A stretch of 31,648 nt of DNA from NCBI GenBank assembly GCA_002342545.1, contig DDQE01000063.1:1-31648 (forward strand), read 5' to 3'. Shown here one piece after another: positions 16,301-22,976 of this stretch. Both the position numbers and the translations under genes were made by a program. The notes beneath the pieces were generated by a model, which saw only the letters and a list, made by a program, of their open reading frames with translations, had not been told where the DNA came from and ran no database searches. Position 1 is the first letter of the stretch; every line of letters starts with the position of its first letter. The stretch is from Caryophanales bacterium UBA2450. GTDB lineage: Bacteria; Bacillota_I; Bacilli_A; RFN20; CAG-826.

Positions 16301-16948
16301 TTAGTAACTTTTATATGCTACAACCACTAAATCTGGGTCTTTTTCGATAATTTGTTCAACAGTTTCAATATCTTTTTTGATCCACATAAAATGATTGTAT
16401 CCATAATCATCTTCTGTCATATCTTTTATATATTCTTTTTGTGATTCAATTTTTTCTTTTGCTTCTAATATTTTTTCTTCAAAACAATCAAAAGCCACTT
16501 TAGTTGTAGCGTTTTCCTGATGGATTCTTAATTGCTTAATTTCTTCTTTCATTTCATTAAGTTCATCATTCAATTCTTTTAACAATCTATCGTGTTCTAT
16601 TTGTGCGCCTTCAAAGTCAAAGCGAGATTTAAAGTCTTCTAGACTATAATAAAAATATTTCGTATACCACTTATCCCATTCATTTTCTTTAGAATGATCC
16701 TCTAGTCCATTAAGCTCTGGATGATTTAATAGAAGATAAGATACATATTTATCTTCTGGTTTAGCATCGTCTCTATAAGAGCCTTTTATTTCATATTGCT
16801 CAATTAAATCAACAAAAAGATAAGTCGCATCACATCTCCCACGTATATTTAAATAATTACAAATATAACCGTCGTCGTTGATTATATTAGCTTCTTCAAG
16901 TTTATTATTTTTATATCTATAAAATTCAAATCCAACATCCAATCCCAT
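16301..16948 (-). CDS. Coiled-coil protein of unknown function in the DUF1016 operon
   Basis: 215 residues. The N-terminal globular part (MGLDVGFEFYRYKNNKLEE) is followed by a long helical, highly charged stretch (about 115-180, heptad-like LLKELNDELNEMKEEIKQL) predicted to form a coiled coil, then a C-terminus with KDPDLVVVAYKSY. No catalytic motif is recognised. It lies one base after the DUF1016 gene and two before the metallophosphoesterase, so it belongs to the same operon and may be a structural partner of the nuclease. Confidence 0.75.
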   Translation of the reverse strand: MGLDVGFEFYRYKNNKLEEANIINDDGYICNYLNIRGRCDATYLFVDLIEQYEIKGSYRDDAKPEDKYVSYLLLNHPELNGLEDHSKENEWDKWYTKYFYYSLEDFKSRFDFEGAQIEHDRLLKELNDELNEMKEEIKQLRIHQENATTKVAFDCFEEKILEAKEKIESQKEYIKDMTEDDYGYNHFMWIKKDIETVEQIIEKDPDLVVVAYKSY

Positions 16949-16949
16949 A

Positions 16950-17972
16950 TTATTCTCTCTCCTTTAATAATTTCATTTGTTCATTTATTTCTTTTTGCAA
17001 ATCCTCTTCTTTAGGTAAATAAAGCATATATTTTGAGGCATATATTTGTTTGTTGTCCAAAGGAAGCGTATATCTCACTAAGGTATCGCTTTTATCAGCG
17101 CATAAAACAATGCCAATTGGAGGATTATCTCCGGGTTCCATTAACTCTCTAGTGTAATAATTGACATACATCTGCATTTGGCCTATGTCTTGATGAGTTA
17201 AATCGCCACGTTTTAAATCAATTAAGACAAAACATTTTAATTTGTAATTATATAGAACAAGATCAACATAGAAATTTCTGCCGTCCATATCAAATCGTCG
17301 TTGCCTTGCTACAAACGCAAAACCGTTGCCAAGTTCTAATAGGAATTCATTTAAGTGGGTAATTAAAGCACTCTCTAAATCCTTTTCATAGAATGATGAA
17401 TCGGCTTTTAGTCCAGCGAATTCTAATACATATGGATCTTTAATAATATCTTTTGGATTAATTGGTTCTTCCTTTTTAGCGGTATCATCAATAATGTCAT
17501 GATTACCTTTACTAGCAATATAGCGTTGATAGGAAAATGTTCCAATTTCTCGTTGAAGTTGTCTGACGCTCCAATTACCATTTATAGCTTCTTTAATGTA
17601 AAAATTCCTTGCGTTTTCATCATCTAGACTTATTAAAAGTCTATAATGACTCCAACTCAATTCCGCACGCAGTGTGTGCGGTTTTTGAAACAAAGTGTAG
17701 AATTTGCGCATTTGCTCAAGGTTTCTTTCGGTATATCCTTTTCCAAAATCTATAGTCATTTGAGCTGACAATTCTTTTATTAGGCCATCACCATATTTAG
17801 CTCGAGATACCCCACCTTGCCTCTCAACAATCATTTTTCCAATTTGCCAATATGCTAAAATCATCTCATTTTGAATATTTCGATATATTCTTTTTCTGGC
17901 TTGTTCTAAAACATCTTTAACTTCTTCATAAAAGTTATTATCTAGATATTCGTATTCTTTTAATTCTTTCAT
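16950..17972 (-). CDS. DUF1016 / YhcG-type PDDEXK nuclease
   Basis: 340 residues from ATG at 17970-17972, which has GGAG 11 bases upstream; the first ATG of the frame precedes that site. The N-terminal DUF1016 domain (about 10-150) has YWQIGKMIVE, YGDGLIKELS, NLEQMRKFY and LRAELSWSHYRLLISL. The C-terminal PDDEXK domain has FYVDLVLYN (D237) and LIDLKRGD (D252, K254). Related proteins occur with type I RM and other defence genes; DNA cleavage is expected from the fold. The coding stretch 17663-17681 is a 19-base palindrome inside codons for PHTLRA. Broken copies of this segment form the array at 20.2-20.6 kb. Confidence 0.92.
   Translation of the reverse strand: MKELKEYEYLDNNFYEEVKDVLEQARKRIYRNIQNEMILAYWQIGKMIVERQGGVSRAKYGDGLIKELSAQMTIDFGKGYTERNLEQMRKFYTLFQKPHTLRAELSWSHYRLLISLDDENARNFYIKEAINGNWSVRQLQREIGTFSYQRYIASKGNHDIIDDTAKKEEPINPKDIIKDPYVLEFAGLKADSSFYEKDLESALITHLNEFLLELGNGFAFVARQRRFDMDGRNFYVDLVLYNYKLKCFVLIDLKRGDLTHQDIGQMQMYVNYYTRELMEPGDNPPIGIVLCADKSDTLVRYTLPLDNKQIYASKYMLYLPKEEDLQKEINEQMKLLKERE
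17663..17681. repeat. 19-bp palindrome inside the DUF1016 coding sequence
   Basis: CCGCACGCAGTGTGTGCGG: eight Watson-Crick pairs plus one G-T around a central G. It encodes residues 98-103 (PHTLRA) of the nuclease. The size and the CA(G/C)TG core are the same as in the palindromes of the array at 20210-20627. Confidence 0.75.
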
Positions 17973-18052
17973 GTTTTTGTTTCTCCTCATTTTTAACTTT
18001 TAAATAATGTGATATGCAATGCATTCATCTACCAGATAATCCCAACGGCATA

Positions 18053-18071
18053 TATCTTCTTTTAGAAGATA
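18053..18071. repeat. Perfect hairpin upstream of DUF1016
   Basis: TATCTTCT / AGAAGATA, 8-bp stem with TTT loop, 80 bases upstream of the DUF1016 start codon. It could be an operator or RNA hairpin in the leader. Confidence 0.5.
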
Positions 18072-18081
18072 CACCATTTGA

Positions 18082-18098
18082 GGTCACATTTTGTGACC
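18082..18098. repeat. 17-bp palindrome GGTCACA-TTT-TGTGACC
   Basis: A perfect 7-3-7 palindrome, the same size and plan as the last unit of the array (GTCACGC-AAA-GCGTGAC at 20611-20627). It lies upstream of the DUF1016 gene and beside the IS-like end at 18111-18150. Confidence 0.55.
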
Positions 18099-18110
18099 GC
18101 AAAATACTTG

Positions 18111-18150
18111 TGACATACTCCCACATCTTATAGAAGTAGGGGTTTCTTGC
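18111..18150 (-). mobile_element. Solo IS200/IS605-type end (remnant)
   Basis: Read on the minus strand it begins GCAAGAAACCCCTACTTCTA and goes on to GATGTGGGAGTATGTCA, with an imperfect hairpin CCCTACTTC/GATGTGGG. This form is typical of the right ends of IS605-family tnpB elements. No tnpB lies beside it, so it looks like a leftover end. Identification is by resemblance only. Confidence 0.4.
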
Positions 18151-18230
18151 TTATATATGTTAAATCGTTGTCCATAAGATAATGCTCCTTGTAGTTTGGT
18201 CACACCTATATCTTTGCATATCAAAAAGCA

Positions 18231-18274
18231 AAAATACACTAAAATGTTGCATTTTTTACATTTTGATGTATTTT
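18231..18274 (+). promoter_or_regulatory. Large dyad over the RNA ligase promoter
   Basis: AAAATACACTAAAATG (18231-18246) and CATTTTGATGTATTTT (18259-18274) form a 16-bp inverted repeat with 14 matches and a 12-base spacer. It covers the region just before GGAGG and ATG of the RNA ligase, including the AT-rich -10 area (TATTTTATACT). A dimeric repressor, plausibly the XRE protein at 19190-19468, could bind here. Confidence 0.6.
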
Positions 18275-18293
18275 ATACTTGGAGGAACCAATT

Positions 18294-19193
18294 ATGGAAT
18301 TCAAAAAGTACCAACATATTGAAAAATTAGGGTCATCAGAAACAGATGGCATTTTAAAAGGAACCGTCCATTTATCTTTTAAGATTGATGGAACTAACGG
18401 TTGTATTTATCTAAGAGACGGAGAATTAAAATTTGGATCAAGAAATAGAGAACTATCTTTGGATTTTGATAACTGTAACTTCATGAATGAAATGATAAGA
18501 AATGAAGAATATTGTAATGCTTTAAAACATTATCTAATCAAACATCCAGAACATATTATTTATGGTGAATGGCTAGTTCCAGTAAATATCAAAAGATATA
18601 AAAAAGATGCTTGGAAAAAATTCTACATCTTTGACATTTATGATTCTGACAATAGTACATATATAGATATAAATTTATATAAAGATGAACTTGTGGAACT
18701 TGGACTATCGTACGTTCCTGATATTGCAGTATTAGAAAATCCAACAGAGGAACAAATAGCGGAATACTTACCAAAAACCGGAGATTATTTACTTGATAAT
18801 GGGCAAGGTGAGGGAATTGTTATAAAAAACTACAAATATAGAAATATATATGGAAGACAAACCTGGGCAAAAATATTAAGTGAGGACTTTGTTGAAAAGA
18901 AAATCAAAATTAGAAGTTACAATGCACAAGTTAAAAAAGAAAACCTAATTGAATATCATATTATTAGTAAATATTTAACTCCTGAACATATTCAGAAAGA
19001 AAAAAGCAAGTTGATAGAAAATAAGGGCGACTGGAAGGATTCATATCTATTTGAATTATTGAACAGATGTTTTTTAGAATTCTTCAAAGACAACTGGGAA
19101 ATCATTTTTAAAAAATTTCATCTTCCTACAATTAACTTCAATATTCTTAAAAAACTGTCTGATCAAAAAATAAAGGAGACGTTAGGTTATTAA
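18294..19193 (+). CDS. ATP-dependent RNA ligase (Rnl2-like nucleotidyltransferase fold)
   Basis: 299 residues. Motif I KIDGTNG has the AMP-accepting lysine at K30. Motif III is YGEW (90-93), IIIa FYIFDIY (110-116), IV EGIVIK (173-178) and V WAKI (191-194). This order is that of RNA ligases that seal 3'-OH/5'-phosphate RNA ends through an adenylated intermediate. The C-terminal third is helical. The start is ATG 18294 with GGAGG eight bases upstream; the frame is open to an upstream TTG that contains the ribosome site. It is one of very few plus-strand genes. It is divergent from the DUF1016 operon, and its stop overlaps the convergent XRE gene by four bases. Possible role: repair of RNA cut by toxins or phage-triggered nucleases. 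Confidence 0.9.
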   Translation: MEFKKYQHIEKLGSSETDGILKGTVHLSFKIDGTNGCIYLRDGELKFGSRNRELSLDFDNCNFMNEMIRNEEYCNALKHYLIKHPEHIIYGEWLVPVNIKRYKKDAWKKFYIFDIYDSDNSTYIDINLYKDELVELGLSYVPDIAVLENPTEEQIAEYLPKTGDYLLDNGQGEGIVIKNYKYRNIYGRQTWAKILSEDFVEKKIKIRSYNAQVKKENLIEYHIISKYLTPEHIQKEKSKLIENKGDWKDSYLFELLNRCFLEFFKDNWEIIFKKFHLPTINFNILKKLSDQKIKETLGY

Positions 19194-19468
19194 TCGTCTC
19201 CATCACCATCATATAATTGTGCAAGTTCATTAAGCAATCGACGTAGTTCAGCATTGTTATTAGCTTTATTTCCTCTATTACCTAAGAGATTATCAATGCT
19301 AACTTCATAGACTTTGCTCATTTTTTTCAATATATCTAGACTTGGTTCACTTCTACCAGTTTCGTAATTAGCTAATTGGTAAGGATTAACACCAATCAAT
19401 TCCGCTGCTTGCCTTTGAGTTAAACCAGCATTTTCTCTATATAATTTAAATCTTTTACCGTAATCCAT
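19190..19468 (-). CDS. XRE-family HTH regulator
   Basis: 92 residues from ATG at 19466-19468, with GGAAAG eight bases upstream; the first in-frame ATG lies within the likely -10 (TATAAT near 19490-19500). The HTH is LYRENAGLTQRQAAELIGVN followed by YQLANYETGRSEPSLDILKKM. The tail is acidic (LYDGDGDD). It is convergent with the RNA ligase and overlaps it by four bases. It probably regulates a neighbour such as the ligase, whose promoter has a strong dyad. Confidence 0.9.
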   Translation of the reverse strand: MDYGKRFKLYRENAGLTQRQAAELIGVNPYQLANYETGRSEPSLDILKKMSKVYEVSIDNLLGNRGNKANNNAELRRLLNELAQLYDGDGDD

Positions 19469-19504
19469 GTTTATCTTTCCGTTGTAATAATTATAATACA
19501 CCAT

Positions 19505-20120
19505 TTCTTCTATCTTAATTAAAAGTTACTTACTATTTTAAGGTAAACGCATGAAACTTGTTCCATAGTATCCACAACCCATAGATTTTTTGATCTTGAA
19601 ACAAATTGACCTTAGATTGCTAATATCGTTATAGGCACAAAAAAATAAACAAATTTGCACCAATTTCGGAGCGAGTTGTATACTTCTAGCAAAAAAATCG
19701 TTGTTTTTAATAAATATCAAACTGCAGCGTATAAATAATTAAAAGCAACTGAACTAACTGTTGAACAGTTATAAGAGTGTATTCAAAAATTAACAGCTAT
19801 ACAGTGTCACTATTTTTAAAATGCGTATAGGCAGTGTCTTCTTTTTCAAGAAGCCCATATTTCTCTTTAGCGTCTTTTATAGCCTTTATTAAAAAAGTGG
19901 GAATCTTCCTCCCACGTTAGCGGATGAATCTTCGTCATACCGCCCGATTACTTGTATTACACCAAAAAAAGCAGAATTAGTCAATGGTTTAAAAAATTTT
20001 ATAATTTATTAAAAAGACGATTATCTTGCTCATAATCGCCGGGCTACTACTAGCATTGATTAATTAGCCTTGCCTGTAGCGAGAGAACGCATCTCTTAAT
20101 TAGATAATATAACATCTATT
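19505..20120. other. Gene-free region with decayed repeats and hairpins
   Basis: No credible coding frame is seen; a 60-codon minus frame at 19538-19720 has no ribosome site or protein-like composition. Stretches near 19655-19700 (GAGCGAGTTGTATACTTC then CAAAAAAA) and 19745-19800 recall the repeat of the array at 20.2 kb, so old array units may extend here. A hairpin at 20018-20038 (CGATTAT/ATAATCG, 7 bp) and the terminator at 19891-19915 are listed separately or noted here. Confidence 0.4.
19891..19915 (-). terminator. Hairpin with T-run, terminator-like
   Basis: On the minus strand, GTGGGA / TCCCAC with a 7-base loop is followed by TTTTTT. No gene ends right before it, so it may close an untranslated RNA or be the end of a lost gene or insertion element. 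Confidence 0.55.
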
Positions 20121-20256
20121 TGAACTGTGCAAATGACAAAAGATTCTGGAAAAGGTTCGATATATCTAATTTAAAAAGAATGAGGCATTTTTATTTATTG
20201 TTTCAAAAACCGAACGCACTGAGTACGGAATTAAGTAAGAGTTATTATACTTTTCC
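20120..20256 (+). pseudogene. DUF1016 gene fragment, frameshifted
   Basis: The plus strand reads a broken copy of DUF1016 residues about 71-111. One frame gives QMTKDSGKG-like codons (CAAATGACAAAAGATTCTGG), and after a one-base shift near 20157 the other gives FDISNLKRMRHFYLLFQKP then ELSKSYY. It aligns with QMTIDFGKGYTERNLEQMRK and onward of the intact gene. It has no start and runs into the palindrome array. It is clearly decayed and lies in opposite orientation to the intact gene 2.2 kb away. Confidence 0.7.
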
Positions 20257-20640
20257 AAAATCGTCACGCACTGTGTGGCGAATTGAGTTGGAATCATTAT
20301 AGACTTTTCAAAAAGGTGCCGCAGTGTGGCACCAATTTATATAAATGACAGCATATTCCAAATTTGGTCCGCAGTGCGTGCCGAATTATGATAAAGCTAA
20401 CAAAGGCTTTGATTCTTTTTATATCTTTTGTATCAATATAATAATTTTTATTTCTTTCAAATAGCGACACACTGTGTAGTGAAATGAATTATGGTACAAA
20501 TACAGATTGTTTTAACAAAAGTAGAACAAGAACTATGTTACTCTTATCGCCTTTTTAAAAGTGAAGGCAGTGCGTACACAATTCAGAATTATAATTAGAT
20601 TTTCAAAAAAGTCACGCAAAGCGTGACTAATTTATATGCT
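20197..20640 (+). repeat. Tandem array of about 50-bp DUF1016-derived repeats with variable palindromes
   Basis: Seven palindromic cores lie at 20210-20228, 20262-20280, 20315-20333, 20365-20383, 20463-20481, 20561-20579 and 20611-20627. They are spaced 52, 53, 50, 98, 98 and 50 bases, so a unit of about 50 bases with two units whose palindrome is lost. Cores 1-6 are 19 bases with a CACTG or CAGTG centre and 7-9 paired positions (G-T counted); core 7 is a perfect 7-3-7. The arms differ between units but stay paired. Linkers resemble GAATTGAGTTGGAATCATTA then TAGACTTTTCAAAAA, which in the intact DUF1016 gene encode ELSWSHYRL and FQK. No gene is present. Confidence 0.75.
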
Positions 20641-20737
20641 TATCAATAAGTTTAGACACTACAAAGAAGAGTCATTCAATTCAAATATTATCAAGGATAC
20701 GTATATTTTGGCGTTTGTGGATGAAACAATTACAGTT

Positions 20738-21733
20738 TTAATTATTTATTTCTTTTTCTAATTGACTAATAACTTTTAATATTTCCTCAAATGATGGATA
20801 TTCTCCATATATCATCGATTTCATATCGTTGTAGTCCCTTTTTAAACGTTCAAGACTATGTTCAGCTGGTATTAATCTTATCGTACCAAACTTCGCCAAA
20901 TCATATCTTGCCCAACCCCGTGGATAGAATTTCATTTTGAATAAGGCTACATCTTCTAGTAATTTTGAATCATTTAATGCTTTTTCTTTTACATTATTTC
21001 TACACATGCAATAGATGTCATAATAATGTCTGGAGTATCTTGTTGGAATTAAAGACCCGTCAGGTCTAAATGCCTCTTGATGTAAGATTGTCACTTTCTC
21101 CCAAAATGTTCTTTCTGGCGTTGTAGCAAGTAATCCAATATCAGGACTAAAAATAACATTTGGATATTCTTCGGCTATAAAAGATTTAACAGTAACTTTG
21201 TTTAGTGGAATCCATGATGCAAGAGCACCTATCTCTAATCTAATAACACTCAATATTGAGTTGTCTAAGAATGAATGTGGATAGGCAAAAACAACTGTTC
21301 CTAAATCATCTTCGTCGATATAAACGTCGCAATTAATGCCTAACTTTTGCGACAATCCACTTTTAAAATCAGGCAGAAATTCATTTTTTAGAAAAGAGAA
21401 CAATCTATCTCTTGAATCCTCAATAAATTTCAATTGTTTGGTATTCGATCTCTCTTCCCATGGTTCACGAACAGAATATCCAAGTACTCTCCAGTCTAGA
21501 ATTAAATCAATATCTTCAGAGAACCTTTCGATTAGATGATAGACTTTAGATAAACATGTCCCACCTTTAAAAGCAATTTTGTCTTTCCATTTTGAATGAT
21601 GGAATAAATAATCAAGAGTAATGCAAACCCAAAGGTCTTTTTCTACGATTGCATTATTCATTCCTTTTTTAGCAGCGGTATTAATAATAACTGCATTTAA
21701 TTCTTCTTTTGGTAATTTGATTAAGTTGTACAT
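20738..21733 (-). CDS. AbiEii/AbiGii-family nucleotidyltransferase toxin (module 2)
   Basis: 331 residues. VEKDLWVCITLDYLF (30-44) is followed by FKGGTCLSK (55-63) and RFSEDIDLIL (70-79), the GG[ST] and D-x-D motifs of the nucleotidyltransferase core; SRHYYDIY lies further on. It is the larger AbiEii subtype, distinct from modules 1 and 3. The start is ATG 21731-21733, directly after an AAGGAGG site that overlaps the end of the antitoxin gene; the stop-to-start gap is two bases. It likely modifies RNA when the antitoxin is lost. The 100 bases after the stop, up to the palindrome array, contain no hairpin terminator. Confidence 0.92.
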   Translation of the reverse strand: MYNLIKLPKEELNAVIINTAAKKGMNNAIVEKDLWVCITLDYLFHHSKWKDKIAFKGGTCLSKVYHLIERFSEDIDLILDWRVLGYSVREPWEERSNTKQLKFIEDSRDRLFSFLKNEFLPDFKSGLSQKLGINCDVYIDEDDLGTVVFAYPHSFLDNSILSVIRLEIGALASWIPLNKVTVKSFIAEEYPNVIFSPDIGLLATTPERTFWEKVTILHQEAFRPDGSLIPTRYSRHYYDIYCMCRNNVKEKALNDSKLLEDVALFKMKFYPRGWARYDLAKFGTIRLIPAEHSLERLKRDYNDMKSMIYGEYPSFEEILKVISQLEKEINN

Positions 21734-21735
21734 TA

Positions 21736-22344
21736 TTATTCCTCCTTGCTGCATATCTTCTTAATGACTTCATATATCCATTTAGTCACATTACTAGTTT
21801 CATGAAGAAGATTATTTTTTTCTTTTATTGATAATCGTTTTTTTATTAATCCAATAGATCGTTCATCAATAGACGGACCTATTTCTTTAATTGCATTAAC
21901 CACTAAAGATGATTTATATGACAGATTCAATAATTCTTTAGATGACTTATGTTTGAAATATATAGTGGTTTTTCCAATCTCGTAAATCTTATATTGACCA
22001 CTACTATAGAATTCATATCCACTAGTGATTTGAGTGGATAAACCTAATAAATTAAGAGCAGTCAAACCTGTCGGAGATGTTTTCCAATTAAAGTTTCTCG
22101 CAATAGCTATTGCAACTTCTTCAATATTGGGTGATGCATACTCATTTAATGTAGTAGAAAAATATGGCTTATCATATATTCCTCTAATAACTCTTCTAAT
22201 AAAGCCTTCTTTCTCTAGCCTTAATAGACACTTTTTTGCATTTTCATATTCTGTGATATCAGTAAAATCAGAAATGATAAAAACGCTACCATTAGGCATC
22301 TTCATAATTTTGTTTCTAATGAGGTTCATTTCTGAGTTATTCAT
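21736..22344 (-). CDS. AbiEi-like antitoxin / DUF6088-type regulator (module 2)
   Basis: 202 residues. The winged HTH at the N-terminus (GSVFIISDFTDITEYENAKK, then CLLRLEKEGFIRRVIRGIYDKP) has the RGIYDKP wing typical of DUF6088 antitoxins. The middle, PNIEEVAIAIARNF then SPTGLTALNLLGLSTQ, is the second signature of the family. It is translated just before the toxin with a two-base gap. The promoter holds an inverted repeat TGTCCC...GGGACA whose downstream arm covers the ribosome site, so self-repression is likely. Confidence 0.9.
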   Translation of the reverse strand: MNNSEMNLIRNKIMKMPNGSVFIISDFTDITEYENAKKCLLRLEKEGFIRRVIRGIYDKPYFSTTLNEYASPNIEEVAIAIARNFNWKTSPTGLTALNLLGLSTQITSGYEFYSSGQYKIYEIGKTTIYFKHKSSKELLNLSYKSSLVVNAIKEIGPSIDERSIGLIKKRLSIKEKNNLLHETSNVTKWIYEVIKKICSKEE

Positions 22345-22351
22345 ATTATTC

Positions 22352-22381
22352 TGTCCCTAATAGTGTATACTTTTGGGGACA
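22352..22381. promoter_or_regulatory. Operator-promoter of AbiE module 2
   Basis: A perfect inverted repeat TGTCCC / GGGACA with an 18-base spacer. On the minus strand the spacer contains TATACAC, a likely -10, and the GGGA arm is eight bases before the start codon, where it serves as ribosome site. Binding would block both RNA polymerase and ribosomes. Confidence 0.6.
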
Positions 22382-22399
22382 TTTAATCAAGAATAACTA

Positions 22400-22951
22400 T
22401 TATTTCTTACCTACCGCGTATTTTAACTCTATAGAATGGATATATCTAACTTCAGTGTTATTTAATGTAACTTTATAAGATTTAGATTCACTACTATATT
22501 CTGTTTCGTATTCATTTAGTTGATAGATATCACCAGGATCATCATCTGCAATCATAATCTTAGTTATTGCTACTGCTGATAAATAATATGATTCATCTTC
22601 AATAGTTAATGTAAACGAGATGTTATTCCCTGCGAATAGATAGCTATCAGCGTGACCAAACGCTCCAATAGAGGCATTATTAGCGGCCACTAAAGTCATT
22701 ACTTCATGATATTTGATCTCGCTAGTAGCGATATATGTCTTATCATCACTCTCTAAAGATGATGAACTAGTTAAATTAGAGTTATCAATCTTATAGCTAT
22801 AATAAGTTGGAGTAGGTGTATCTCCACCTCTTCCAATCTTAAAGACACCTAAAGCGATAATACCAATAATGAAAATAACTAATAGGACTATCGCTATAGA
22901 GATATAGACTCTTTTATTAGAGATCATCGAGTTATTAATCTTGTTTTTCAT
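22400..22951 (-). CDS. Membrane-anchored extracytoplasmic protein, unknown
   Basis: 183 residues. A short basic N-terminus is followed by one transmembrane helix (about 16-37, ISIAIVLLVIFIIGIIALGV) and a Ser/Thr/Asp/Glu-rich exported part with beta-like segments. No known domain is recognised. It starts 25 bases after the AbiEii-3 stop and may be co-transcribed with that module. The ribosome site is weak (AGGA about 15 bases upstream). Confidence 0.75.
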   Translation of the reverse strand: MKNKINNSMISNKRVYISIAIVLLVIFIIGIIALGVFKIGRGGDTPTPTYYSYKIDNSNLTSSSSLESDDKTYIATSEIKYHEVMTLVAANNASIGAFGHADSYLFAGNNISFTLTIEDESYYLSAVAITKIMIADDDPGDIYQLNEYETEYSSESKSYKVTLNNTEVRYIHSIELKYAVGKK

Positions 22952-22976
22952 AATTTAAATCTAATCCTATTCCTTA

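Noticed and set aside
19538..19720. 60-codon minus-strand frame
   Set aside because: No ribosome site and no protein-like features; it lies in a repeat-rich region.
20197..20640. CRISPR array
   Set aside because: Units are degenerate, the variable parts are palindromes related to each other, and linkers are coding remnants of DUF1016. No cas genes are in the window.
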